11,359 bases of DNA from Phycisphaerae bacterium (GTDB lineage: Bacteria; Planctomycetota; Phycisphaerae; Phycisphaerales; SM1A02), in the NCBI GenBank assembly GCA_018663565.1, contig JABJQE010000138.1:1-11359 (forward strand), written 5' to 3'. Shown here piece by piece: positions 1-7,728 of this stretch. The notes under the pieces were generated by a model, which worked only from the letters and a program-made list of their open reading frames with translations, was not told the DNA's origin and made no database searches. The position numbers were made by a program, and so were the translations under genes. Numbering within the stretch: position 1 is the first letter of the stretch; every line of letters begins with the position of its first letter.

Positions 1-367
1 CCGTGGCGTAGCCGTGGTCTGAAAGCACTTCGGCAAGCGTGACCTCAGTATCTGGCAGTGGGAACTGCCCTTCGGTTTCATTGGGCCCCCATCCTCCAGC
101 CTCCCAGTTGTTGCGGACAACAGCGTGGCCAGGGTGCTTGCCGGTCAGGAGCACGCACCGAGATGGGGCGCAGACCGGAGCCCCGGCCCAGTGATTGCTC
201 AGCCGCATGCCCTCGGCAGCAAGTTGATCGATATTGGGCGTTGGGATCTTCTCTTGGCCCTGGCACCCCACCTCGCCCCAGCCTAGGTCATCGGCCAATA
301 TGAGCACCACGTTGGGCGGCTGCGGGGCGAGGGCAGTGAGAAGCAGGATTGGGGTGAGAATGGGCAT
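1..367 (-). CDS. Sulfatase (arylsulfatase A family), N-terminal part, cut by window edge
   Basis: This is the first 122 residues of a sulfatase, read leftwards from an ATG at 367-365 and still open at base 1. Family members hydrolyse sulfate esters, in marine planctomycetes often on algal polysaccharides. Residues 1-16 (MPILTPILLLTALAPQ) form a short hydrophobic export signal. NVVLILADDLGWGE (19-32) is the usual first strand with the metal-binding Asp pair at 26-27. CAPSRCVLLTGKHPGH (66-81) is the sulfatase signature: Cys66 in C-x-P-S-R is the residue converted to formylglycine, which needs a maturation enzyme in the cell. TPNIDQLAAEGMR (43-55) is also typical. There is no clear SD. The neighbouring gene is divergent. 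The specific substrate cannot be read from this fragment. Family assignment is firm. Confidence 0.93.
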   Translation of the reverse strand, partial: MPILTPILLLTALAPQPPNVVLILADDLGWGEVGCQGQEKIPTPNIDQLAAEGMRLSNHWAGAPVCAPSRCVLLTGKHPGHAVVRNNWEAGGWGPNETEGQFPLPDTEVTLAEVLSDHGYAT

Positions 368-618
368 AAGTCACACGATACTGGGAAGAGATCACAAGGG
401 GCCTCTGAACCACCTCCGCCTCAAAGCTGTGAGATTTCCCAATATTCACTGCGTCAAACAACCATACAAGCCGAATAGGAGGCAGGACTTGCCCTGTATG
501 GGGTCAACGAGTGCTTGCATTTGTCCGCAAAGGACTTAGGCTACTGTACTTCAGCATAATAATGGCCACCCCACTTGGATGGGACACAGCCAAGAGAGAT
601 CACTTGAGAGGAGCCCCA
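368..618. promoter_or_regulatory. Divergent intergenic region between the sulfatase and the exported surface protein
   Basis: These 251 bp must hold promoters for both divergent genes. On the plus strand CATAAT at 555-560 matches the -10 consensus at five of six positions, but I see no good -35 at the right distance. It would give a leader of about 50 nt to the GTG at 619. On the minus strand only weak TTG-x3 / AATATT pairings are visible near 430-465. The frame of the downstream gene stays open back to a GTG at 511, but that stretch has no SD and does not look like a signal peptide, so I treat it as non-coding. No convincing operator palindrome was found. Confidence 0.4.
606..613 (+). promoter_or_regulatory. 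Ribosome binding site that sets the GTG start at 619
   Basis: GAGAGGAG ends five bases before the GTG at 619. It is the only strong SD ahead of any in-frame start of this gene. The other in-frame starts (GTG 511, ATG 562) lack one. The protein read from 619 begins with a normal signal peptide, which supports this start. Confidence 0.75.
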
Positions 619-2631
619 GTGAGTCATTCAATCATCACATCCACGGCCATCGCTGTGGCCGCTATCGCCTCCGGCGTTACGGCTGCTGGCACAATTGGTC
701 CAGACGTCGTGTGTTTCTACACAGCCAACTATATCTCTTACTTGGGATCATCAGGTGGAATCGGCGGGTATGCCATGAGCACCACCTCATGCAACTACGG
801 CGACGAAGAAGCCGCCTGGTATGGCGGTACCAACGAAACACCGCTTATTGGCCAAAACGCATACCGCTACAAGGATGGCCGATTTGAACAACTCGGCATG
901 TCATGGCTCAAACACTCCTTCTGCGCCCTGAGCGAATCAGGTTGTGGTGACTGCCAGGCGACTGACTGCTCGACGCTCGGTATTGGGTGCGCTGACACGT
1001 ACGGCGCAGGTCTCAATACCAATCCGGGCGGACCCCGCTCAGATGTCAACGCCTTCACCGGCTACTACCCTTATCCATTCAATGTCTCGAACACCGGGCC
1101 ATCTGTACTTCGCGGCAACCTTCAGATCCGGGACGTTGATGTCGACCCGGCGTTGAACGCCGGCGCTGAATATTTGTTTGAGGCCTACTACATCAGCACC
1201 GACGATGCCCCTGCTGGCAACCATGCCAACAACGCCTCCTGGCGATCTGTGAATTTCACTGGCGTTGGTAACGTGTCTTCTACTGGCAACACCCAAGTCG
1301 GCGAAGCCGCTATTCGCAAGTGGGCGACGTGGGATCCAAATGTCGACATGAACGACGTTCATGTGCCAGGAGATGGCTTCTTCATCATGGGCGCCACTGC
1401 CACTGATATCGGAAACGGTATGTGGCACTACGAGTACGCAGTGTGGAACCACAACTGTGATGCTTCGGCAGGTTCATTCAGCGTGCCAGTCCCCAGCGGC
1501 GCAACGGTTCAAAATATTGGGTTCCACGATGTGGACTACCACAGCGGAGAGATCTACGACGGCACTGACTGGAACGCATCTGTCGTCCCCGGATCAATTA
1601 CTTGGTCCACAACGCCATACGATCAGAACCCGAATGCCAACGCGATTCGCTGGGCCACCATGTACAACTTCCGGTTCGACGCCAATGTCGCCCCGGTCAT
1701 GGCGCCTGTCACAATTGGGATGTTCAAGCCAGGCGGTGCTGTGTCGGTCGCTACCAACACACTTTCCCCACCTGCAGAACCTATTGATCCCTGTGATCTG
1801 CCACTTGGGTACTGCCCAGAGGATGTCAACAACGACCACATCGTCAATGTCGATGACATGCTCGCTACCCTTGGTTCATTCAATCAATGTGGCGATGGCA
1901 CCTTCAGGCCCCTTGGCGACGTCAATGACGACTGCTGCGTGACGGTGGATGACCTTCTGGCAATCGTTGGTAATTGGGGCATGGACTGCACGCCGCTTGG
2001 CGCATGCTGCCTCGTTGGCGGCGGCTGCTCACAGAGTTCAGAAGTTGACTGCAATGAAGTTGGCGGATCGTGGAGCGAAAGCGTCGACTGCGGCAACGCA
2101 AACTGCCCCGCTCCCGGCGCATGCTGCTACGACGATGGCTCATGCGATTTGTTGATGCACGCTGACTGCGACGGAACCTATCACGGCGATGGAACGGACT
2201 GCGAAGAAGTCGTCTGCCCTGTTGCCGGAGCTGGCGACGAATGCGGTTCGGCATTTATTGCATCAGCGGGCCCCAACGCCTTCGAAACCAACTCGGCAAC
2301 CCCAAGTACCCCTGAGCCAGATGACTCGATATGTCCTGGCACCTACTTGGATTGGTCTGGAAGCCAAGATGTCTGGTTCCGTTACACACCATCAACAGAT
2401 GGCAACGCCCACTTCACCACATGCGACTCTGGAAGTTATGACACATCAATGGTCATCTACCACGAGACGTGTGACAACCAAATCGCCTGTAATGGTGACT
2501 CTAGTGGAGAAAGTGGATGTCAGGCCTACTACTCATCGCTCGACATCACCGTGACCGCCGGCGACACCTATTACATCCGCCTCGGCGGATGGCAAGGCGA
2601 TACTGGTTCTGGCACGCTCACCATTGAGTAG
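619..2631 (+). CDS. Exported multidomain protein with dockerin-like EF-hands, GACC cysteine modules and PPC-like C-terminal domain
   Basis: A 670-residue exported protein with no enzymatic motif that I recognise. Residues 1-24 are a Sec signal peptide (hydrophobic IAVAAIASGVTAAG). About 25-390 form a large domain of unknown function, rich in Gly, Asn, Tyr and Trp, including GRFEQLGMSWLKHSFCAL (87-104). I recall similar stretches in exported planctomycete proteins. Two dockerin-like calcium loops follow: DVNNDHIVNVDD (402-413) and DVNDDCCVTVDD (434-445), each leading into a short helix. Two tandem cysteine modules lie at 461-497 and 500-534. Residues 539-670 are a beta-rich domain with DVWFRYTP and YYIRLGGWQGDTGSG, of the kind found at the C-terminus of many planctomycete exported proteins and resembling pre-peptidase C-terminal domains. 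Start GTG at 619 is chosen for its SD and signal peptide. A strong terminator follows, so it is probably monocistronic. Likely surface or extracellular; function unknown. Confidence 0.85.
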   Translation: MSHSIITSTAIAVAAIASGVTAAGTIGPDVVCFYTANYISYLGSSGGIGGYAMSTTSCNYGDEEAAWYGGTNETPLIGQNAYRYKDGRFEQLGMSWLKHSFCALSESGCGDCQATDCSTLGIGCADTYGAGLNTNPGGPRSDVNAFTGYYPYPFNVSNTGPSVLRGNLQIRDVDVDPALNAGAEYLFEAYYISTDDAPAGNHANNASWRSVNFTGVGNVSSTGNTQVGEAAIRKWATWDPNVDMNDVHVPGDGFFIMGATATDIGNGMWHYEYAVWNHNCDASAGSFSVPVPSGATVQNIGFHDVDYHSGEIYDGTDWNASVVPGSITWSTTPYDQNPNANAIRWATMYNFRFDANVAPVMAPVTIGMFKPGGAVSVATNTLSPPAEPIDPCDLPLGYCPEDVNNDHIVNVDDMLATLGSFNQCGDGTFRPLGDVNDDCCVTVDDLLAIVGNWGMDCTPLGACCLVGGGCSQSSEVDCNEVGGSWSESVDCGNANCPAPGACCYDDGSCDLLMHADCDGTYHGDGTDCEEVVCPVAGAGDECGSAFIASAGPNAFETNSATPSTPEPDDSICPGTYLDWSGSQDVWFRYTPSTDGNAHFTTCDSGSYDTSMVIYHETCDNQIACNGDSSGESGCQAYYSSLDITVTAGDTYYIRLGGWQGDTGSGTLTIE

Positions 2632-2656
2632 AACGCCAGCTCTTCTGTGATCCCAC

Positions 2657-2695
2657 CAGGCCCCTCGGACATTCGTCCGGGGGGCCTGTCTCTTT
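2657..2695 (+). terminator. Intrinsic terminator after the exported surface protein
   Basis: A 14-bp stem, CAGGCCCCTCGGAC (2657-2670) and GTCCGGGGGGCCTG (2675-2688), closes a four-base ATTC loop. One T-G wobble is the only imperfection. It is followed by the T-rich TCTCTTT (2689-2695). It begins 25 bp after the stop codon at 2631. It separates the surface protein from the next gene. The U-run follows only on the plus strand, so it acts mainly in that direction. Confidence 0.88.
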
Positions 2696-2786
2696 GCCAC
2701 GGCAGACCTTTTATGGAATAGGATGGCCAATGCACCGTTGCACTGTGGTACCCCTTTTTGACTCCACATACAGGACCCAACTAAGC

Positions 2787-3608
2787 ATGCTTCAATTTCT
2801 TGTCCTCGCAACCGCCGTTCTATCCCAAGGCGATGCGACTGCCCCGCCAGCCAAACCCGTCGTTGCTGAAACCTCGCCGCTTCCGCCGATCCCTTCTTCA
2901 GCGCAAATTGTGCTCGACCGGATTGCGTCACACTTCGCGCCCTTGCCCGGCGTGAAACTAACAGCCAAGCACCGCATCGAAGCACCTAACAAACGAATCT
3001 TGCACGAGAACATACGTGATATCGTGATCATCAAGCCCAACAAGATCAAGGTCACCCAGGACGGATTGCCGTTCTTGGTCTGTGATGGTGTAGACGCGTG
3101 GATGGTTCCGAAGCAGGGCTCCACATATGACGAACTCAAAGCGCCGGCAACGATGCCTGGCTGCATCACTGAATTCCGCGCCCTCGGAAACGGTGGCGTC
3201 GCCGGCTCGGGTGGACTGGTCGCAGCGTTACTCTCGCCCAATGCCATTGGTGAACTACTCAAGGAAGTCGACGCGGTATCGGCAATTCAAAAGGGTGATG
3301 ACGACTTGCTCATCCTCCGCATCGGGCCCGGGTCCAAGCGTCTGCGCGAAGGGCTACGACTTGGCATTTTCGTTCCACGCGATGGTGATCCGTGGCCGTC
3401 GCAAATGGATGTCATCCCACCTGGAGCTGAAGTATTCACACGAATCGCGTTCTCAAACTGGTCTGTGTCTGAAGCACTCACCACCTCATTTGATAAACCC
3501 GTCATAACGGCTCCGGCTGGCACATTCAACCCGGGCCTCACCACGCCAAAGTCAAATGCAAAGCCAGCAGATACGCCCCCAACGAACAAGAAGCCCGCTG
3601 GATCTTGA
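2787..3608 (+). CDS. LolA-like / DUF2092-type exported protein
   Basis: A 273-residue exported protein. The ATG at 2787 gives a compact signal peptide (MLQFLVLATAVLSQGDA). The frame runs further upstream to a TTG at 2694, but that lies at the preceding terminator and is unlikely. Residues 20-38 are a Pro/Ala linker. The body resembles the LolA/DUF2092 half-barrel: IVLDRIASHFAPLPGVKLTA (41-60), then KPNKIKVTQDGLPFLVCDG (83-101), the pattern 'xPNxixvxxDGxxxVxDGxxxW' seen in periplasmic lipoprotein-carrier-like proteins, then YDELKAPA (114-121). FSNWSVSEALTTSFDKPV (222-239) fits the end of the fold, and a Pro/Lys-rich tail (252-273) follows. Family members bind lipids or lipoproteins or are of unknown role; no ligand can be inferred here. 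First of four co-directional genes, 24 bp before the next start. Family call is moderate. Confidence 0.7.
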   Translation: MLQFLVLATAVLSQGDATAPPAKPVVAETSPLPPIPSSAQIVLDRIASHFAPLPGVKLTAKHRIEAPNKRILHENIRDIVIIKPNKIKVTQDGLPFLVCDGVDAWMVPKQGSTYDELKAPATMPGCITEFRALGNGGVAGSGGLVAALLSPNAIGELLKEVDAVSAIQKGDDDLLILRIGPGSKRLREGLRLGIFVPRDGDPWPSQMDVIPPGAEVFTRIAFSNWSVSEALTTSFDKPVITAPAGTFNPGLTTPKSNAKPADTPPTNKKPAGS

Positions 3609-3632
3609 ACCTCCTCAGAAGGAATTGTGTCC

Positions 3633-6080
3633 ATGTATTCATCGCTGCTCTTAGCGTTGGTGGTATCCGCATCGACAAGTGATGCGCCAACACAAACGAT
3701 CTCGCCAACCTCGGTTCATATCACAGAGGGGGGGCGAAAATCGTGGCGACGGCCAGTGCATGTCGATGCAATCGAGTCGTGGTTGGTTTCCGGAAAGCCT
3801 CTAACATCTAAGGTGATGGGGGCACCGACGTGGGTCACGCCTGCTCAAGACGACAATGGCACGACCACCATCCCCCGGGGCGGGTGGGGACTCTTCGTGT
3901 TCGAATCCAATGAAAACACACCAGCCGTGCTTGATGCGGCGGCATTTGGTGACGCGTGGATAAATGGACTTCCTCGTGGTGGTGATGTCTACGGTGATGG
4001 CAACACACGGCTGCCATTCATGCTTCGCAAGGGCCGTAATGAAGTCATGCTTCGATCGGGCCGTGGTCGACCAAACCCAATCGTCACAACCCGGGATGAA
4101 CTCGCTAGAACCCAGTCGTCGCCGGGTGCTTCTCGTGTGGCCATACTTGGGGCAAGAGATCGCACAGTGCCCGATGCTGTTGCTGGGCAGGATCTCAATG
4201 AGTGGGTCGGGGTCTTGGTTCACAATGTCGATGAGACGCCGCTTGCTGGCTCGCACATCGAGATAGAGTCAGGTGGGCTCACGACCATCACACATATGCC
4301 AACGATTCCCGCACTGTCATTCTTGAAAGTTCCGGTGCGTGTGCGGGCGCACGCAAGCGACGGCAAGAAACTCACATGCGATCTCCGCCTGCGTGATGCC
4401 GCTGGCGGACTGCTTGATACTGACACGTTTACCATTCGTGTCCGAACACCTTCGCAATGGCGGAAACACACATTTATCAGCAGTATCGACGGAAGCGTGC
4501 AGTACTACGGCCTCGTACCAGCAGTTGGTGAAACTGATGGTCTGCCTGGCACCGTCCTCTCACTTCACGGCGCCTCGGTACAAGGCGGCAAGCAGGCCTC
4601 GTGTTATAAGCCTCGCCCGTGGTGCATGGTGGCGGCACCAACCAATCGCCGACCATTTGGCTTTGACTGGGAGGAGTGGGGCCGACTCGATGCCATAGAA
4701 GTACTCCATGACGCGCAGCGTCGGTATGCCCACGATCCAAATCGTACATGGTTGACTGGCCACTCCATGGGTGGACACGGCACCTGGAATATTGGACTTA
4801 CGATGCCCGATCAATTTGCGGCCATTGCGCCAAGCGCCGGATGGTCTAGTTTTTGGACCTATGGTGGTCCACCCCGATATGAACAAGATGGTGGAGTACG
4901 GGAGATTCTGCGAACAGCAGCCAACCCGAGTGATACAAATCTGCTGCTTCCAAACGCTGATCGATTTGGTGTGTACATCTTGCACGGTGATGCCGACGAC
5001 AACGTGCCGGTTAGCGAAGCGCGAGCGATGCGAGCGAATCTGGCGAGTTCACATAGTGACTTCGCGTACTACGAGCGACCAGGCGCTGGACACTGGTGGG
5101 GTGATCAATGTATGGACTGGCCGCCACTCTTTGAATTTCTTGAGCGACATACCCTTGGCACTGGCGGCCACCGCGATGCGCTGACCTTTGTCACAGTTGA
5201 TCCGTCAGCATCTTCCACATGCGATTGGGTCACGATCGAACAACAACAGCAGTCCCTTCGGCCGAGCCGGGTTGATCTGGTGATCGAACGAAGCAACGAT
5301 GGTGTGCTCGTGAAGGGCAGCACCAAGAACGTCTCGCGCCTTTCATTTGACACAAACCACCCTGATCTCAATGCGAATGGAACGCTTCTCGTTGGCCTCG
5401 ATGGCTGCGAACAATTCGTGGTTCAAGGAGAGGCTGTACACCTTGCCCGTGGTGATGATGCGGGCTGGGCCTCTTCAGGGCCCATTCCGGCCAATGAGAA
5501 GAACCCCCATCGATCGGGCCGCCTTCGAAGCGCATGGAACCACGGCGTCACGCTCGTAGTTGGAACCAGTGGTACGCCAGAAGAAACAACCTGGAATAGC
5601 GCTCGTGCTCGGCAAGATGCAGAGCGGTGGTGGTACCGCGGCAACGGGCTTGTCACGATTGTGAACGATGTAGATTTTGACCCAGAGGCCGATCCAGACC
5701 GCGGCCTCATGTTGTATGGAAACCAAGAAACCAACACAGCGTGGGAAGCCATGCTTGGGGACTCGCCTATTCAAGTAACCCGCGATTCTGTCTGGATCGG
5801 TGATCGCCAACTCGACGGCTCACTCGCCGCAGCATTCGTGCGACCACGACCAGGCAGTGACGTTGCGAGTGTTGGTGTTGTAACCGGCACATCTGGGGAA
5901 GGCGAACGCTTCGCCGCAACGATGCCGTTGTTTTTCTCGGGTGTGGGTTGGCCAGATTGGATGATTGTCGAGCCCGTCTCTCTTGAAAATGGAGAAGACG
6001 GAATTGTTGAGCTTGGGTTCTTTGGTTGTGATTTTACTCTGGATCCATCTCAGTCGGCTGCGCGCGAAAACGTCCACTAG
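3633..6080 (+). CDS. Large exported alpha/beta hydrolase (peptidase S9 / esterase type)
   Basis: An 815-residue exported hydrolase. The ATG at 3633 lies nine bases after AAGGA (3619-3623); an in-frame GTG at 3627 is too close to that SD. Residues 1-18 are a short signal peptide. About 80-150 (WGLFVFESN, then AWINGLPRGGDVYGDG) look like a beta-sandwich or galactose-binding-like domain. The alpha/beta hydrolase core spans about 270-510. The nucleophile elbow is GHSMGG with Ser378, the acid is probably Asp455 in HGDADDNVPV, and the base is His487 in PGAGHWW. The triad is in the canonical order and spacing. A further 300 residues (about 515-815) form a C-terminal region with no motif known to me, which I recall accompanying similar planctomycete hydrolases. 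The core best fits prolyl-oligopeptidase/S9-like or carboxylesterase enzymes; peptide versus ester substrate cannot be decided. Follows the LolA-like gene by 24 bp. Confidence 0.85.
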   Translation: MYSSLLLALVVSASTSDAPTQTISPTSVHITEGGRKSWRRPVHVDAIESWLVSGKPLTSKVMGAPTWVTPAQDDNGTTTIPRGGWGLFVFESNENTPAVLDAAAFGDAWINGLPRGGDVYGDGNTRLPFMLRKGRNEVMLRSGRGRPNPIVTTRDELARTQSSPGASRVAILGARDRTVPDAVAGQDLNEWVGVLVHNVDETPLAGSHIEIESGGLTTITHMPTIPALSFLKVPVRVRAHASDGKKLTCDLRLRDAAGGLLDTDTFTIRVRTPSQWRKHTFISSIDGSVQYYGLVPAVGETDGLPGTVLSLHGASVQGGKQASCYKPRPWCMVAAPTNRRPFGFDWEEWGRLDAIEVLHDAQRRYAHDPNRTWLTGHSMGGHGTWNIGLTMPDQFAAIAPSAGWSSFWTYGGPPRYEQDGGVREILRTAANPSDTNLLLPNADRFGVYILHGDADDNVPVSEARAMRANLASSHSDFAYYERPGAGHWWGDQCMDWPPLFEFLERHTLGTGGHRDALTFVTVDPSASSTCDWVTIEQQQQSLRPSRVDLVIERSNDGVLVKGSTKNVSRLSFDTNHPDLNANGTLLVGLDGCEQFVVQGEAVHLARGDDAGWASSGPIPANEKNPHRSGRLRSAWNHGVTLVVGTSGTPEETTWNSARARQDAERWWYRGNGLVTIVNDVDFDPEADPDRGLMLYGNQETNTAWEAMLGDSPIQVTRDSVWIGDRQLDGSLAAAFVRPRPGSDVASVGVVTGTSGEGERFAATMPLFFSGVGWPDWMIVEPVSLENGEDGIVELGFFGCDFTLDPSQSAARENVH

Positions 6081-6096
6081 ACGGTAGCATCGTGAG

Positions 6097-6104
6097 TAGG
6101 AGGT
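6097..6104 (+). promoter_or_regulatory. Strong ribosome binding site for the glutamate-synthase-like gene
   Basis: TAGGAGGT is a near-perfect anti-SD match. It lies nine bases before the ATG at 6114 and only three before an in-frame TTG at 6108, so it favours the ATG. It sits in the 33-bp gap after the hydrolase gene and suggests the downstream gene is well translated. Confidence 0.8.
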
Positions 6105-6113
6105 ACTTTGACA

Positions 6114-7715
6114 ATGCGCACGCTCAGTTTGCTTTTGGTATTTGGGTCGGTTCTTCTTGGGGGCGTTGGTATATGTCTTGGACTTATCTACTCGCCACTT
6201 TGGTTTCTTCTCTTGATTTGGGCCATTCCAACATCAACTGTTGGCCTCTGGGACATAATGCAGAAGCACCACAGCATTCTGCGGAACTATCCACTTCTTG
6301 GCCACCTACGGTTCTTCTTTGAGAGCATTCGCCCAGAGATGATGCAGTACTTCGTCGAGACCGACGAAGATGGAAAGCCATACAACCGTGTTCAGCGGAC
6401 CGCGGTCTATGAACGCTCCAAAGATCAAGAACAAGCCAAACCCTTCGGCACCGACCTTGATGTCTATAGCACCGAGTATGAGTACATCAACCACTCCATC
6501 GCCCCGAAACCAAAGCAGGAGTCTGGGTTCCGGGTAACAGTCGGCAATGAACAGTGCAGCAAACCATACGATGCGAGCGTACTGAATATCTCAGCCATGT
6601 CCTTCGGAGCTCTAAGCCCAAATGCGTTGCTTGCCCTCAATAAGGGCGCACACATGGGCGGCTTCTATCACGACACGGGCGAGGGCGGCCTCAGCCCGTA
6701 TCACACTCATTTCGGAGGCGATCTTGTGTGGGAAATCGGCACTGGATACTTTGGCTGCCGCAATGATGCTGGTAGTTTCGATCCAGAGCTCTTCAAAGAA
6801 CAGGCCACCATTGAACAAGTCAAGATGGTTGAGATCAAGGTGTCACAGGGCGCCAAAGCCGGCCACGGCGGCGTCCTTCCGGGCGCCAAAGTCAATGAAG
6901 AAATTGCGCGGGTCCGCCACATCCCTGTTGGCAAAGATTGCATCTCTCCGGCCTATCACACGGCATTCTCAACGCCAACCGGGCTGCTTGAGTTTGTCGC
7001 GCAGCTGCGCGATCTCAGTGGTGGAAAACCGTCTGGCTTCAAACTGTGCATTGGTAACCCACACGACTTCCTCGCGGTGTGCAAAGCGATGAAAACGACA
7101 GGCATCTACCCAGACTTCATCGTCATCGATGGTGCTGAGGGTGGTACCGGTGCCGGCCCAGTTGAATTTCTTGATCACATGGGTGTGCCCCTAACCGAAG
7201 GTCTGCTCTTTGCACAAAACGCACTTGTTGGCATGGGTCTTCGTGACCACGTGCGACTTGCCGCCAGTGGAAAGGTCGCCACGGCCTTCAATATCGCCCA
7301 GCGGATGGCCATCGGCGCCGATTGGTGCAATGCGGCTCGTGCTTTCATGTTCTCGGTTGGATGTATCCAAGCCAAGCGATGCCAGACGAACACCTGTCCG
7401 GTGGGTGTGGCGACGCAGAATCCAAAGTTGTTCCGCGGACTTGATGTGCCAAACAAGTCAGATCGTGTCAAGAATTATCATGCCAACACGCTTGATGCGC
7501 TCGCTGAAGTTACGGCTGCAGCTGGTCTCATGCATCCCAGTGAATTCCGGCCGACCCACATCGCACGGCGCGTCACACCAACCAATGTGCAGGAGTACTC
7601 GTCGATCTATGATTTCCTTGAGCCTGGGGAGCTTCTCGAGAACAATATCCCAACCAGATGGAAACACTGGTTGGACTGCTCGAGCCCAGACACTTTTGAC
7701 CGTGTTAACTGTTAG
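6114..7715 (+). CDS. Membrane-anchored FMN-binding glutamate synthase family protein (GltB2-like domain, [3Fe-4S])
   Basis: A 533-residue protein of the FMN-binding glutamate synthase family, the group that includes B. subtilis YerD. Residues 4-45 form two closely spaced hydrophobic segments, probably a membrane hairpin, with basic residues after them placing the catalytic domain in the cytoplasm. The remainder is the FMN barrel: ISAMSFGALSPNAL (159-172), DTGEGGLSPYH (187-197), QGAKAGHGGVLPGAKV (245-260) and VIDGAEGGTGAGP (337-349), all matching the synthase domain of GltB. Cys417, Cys423 and Cys428 in CIQAKRCQTNTCPVG have the C-x5-C-x4-C spacing of the GOGAT [3Fe-4S] cluster. It lacks the N-terminal glutaminase (class II amidotransferase) domain and the GXGXG domain of true GltB, so glutamine-dependent synthesis alone is not expected. 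The true substrate is unknown. sodN follows after 13 bp. Confidence 0.92.
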   Translation: MRTLSLLLVFGSVLLGGVGICLGLIYSPLWFLLLIWAIPTSTVGLWDIMQKHHSILRNYPLLGHLRFFFESIRPEMMQYFVETDEDGKPYNRVQRTAVYERSKDQEQAKPFGTDLDVYSTEYEYINHSIAPKPKQESGFRVTVGNEQCSKPYDASVLNISAMSFGALSPNALLALNKGAHMGGFYHDTGEGGLSPYHTHFGGDLVWEIGTGYFGCRNDAGSFDPELFKEQATIEQVKMVEIKVSQGAKAGHGGVLPGAKVNEEIARVRHIPVGKDCISPAYHTAFSTPTGLLEFVAQLRDLSGGKPSGFKLCIGNPHDFLAVCKAMKTTGIYPDFIVIDGAEGGTGAGPVEFLDHMGVPLTEGLLFAQNALVGMGLRDHVRLAASGKVATAFNIAQRMAIGADWCNAARAFMFSVGCIQAKRCQTNTCPVGVATQNPKLFRGLDVPNKSDRVKNYHANTLDALAEVTAAAGLMHPSEFRPTHIARRVTPTNVQEYSSIYDFLEPGELLENNIPTRWKHWLDCSSPDTFDRVNC

Positions 7716-7728
7716 GACAAACCAACCC

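Noticed and set aside
511..618. N-terminal extension of the surface protein from a GTG at 511 or an ATG at 562
   Set aside because: No SD precedes either start, and the added residues would bury the signal peptide. The GTG at 619 has a strong SD and begins a normal signal peptide.
1039..1452. Minus-strand open frame of 137 codons
   Set aside because: It lies wholly inside the surface protein gene and has no family resemblance.
1361..1942. Plus-strand open frame of 193 codons
   Set aside because: It is a shifted reading of the surface protein gene, with low-complexity Thr/Ser-rich composition typical of a shadow frame.
2721..2750. Short TGCAC direct repeat (TGCAC-CGT-TGCAC) as an operator
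   Set aside because: Two five-base copies are expected by chance at this scale, and there is no longer symmetry.
2694..2786. Promoter for the LolA-like gene (TTGCCA at 2694-2699 with TAGGAT at 2719-2724)
   Set aside because: The spacing of 19 bp and the weak -10 match do not support a call. A promoter is expected here because of the terminator upstream, but I cannot place it.
2533..2985. Minus-strand open frame of 150 codons
   Set aside because: It crosses the terminator and is antisense to two supported genes; the peptide is Arg/Ala-rich with no motif.
7210..7728. Upstream extension of the sodN frame to 7210
   Set aside because: It overlaps the well-supported glutamate-synthase-like gene in another frame, and the ATG at 7729 begins the signal peptide.
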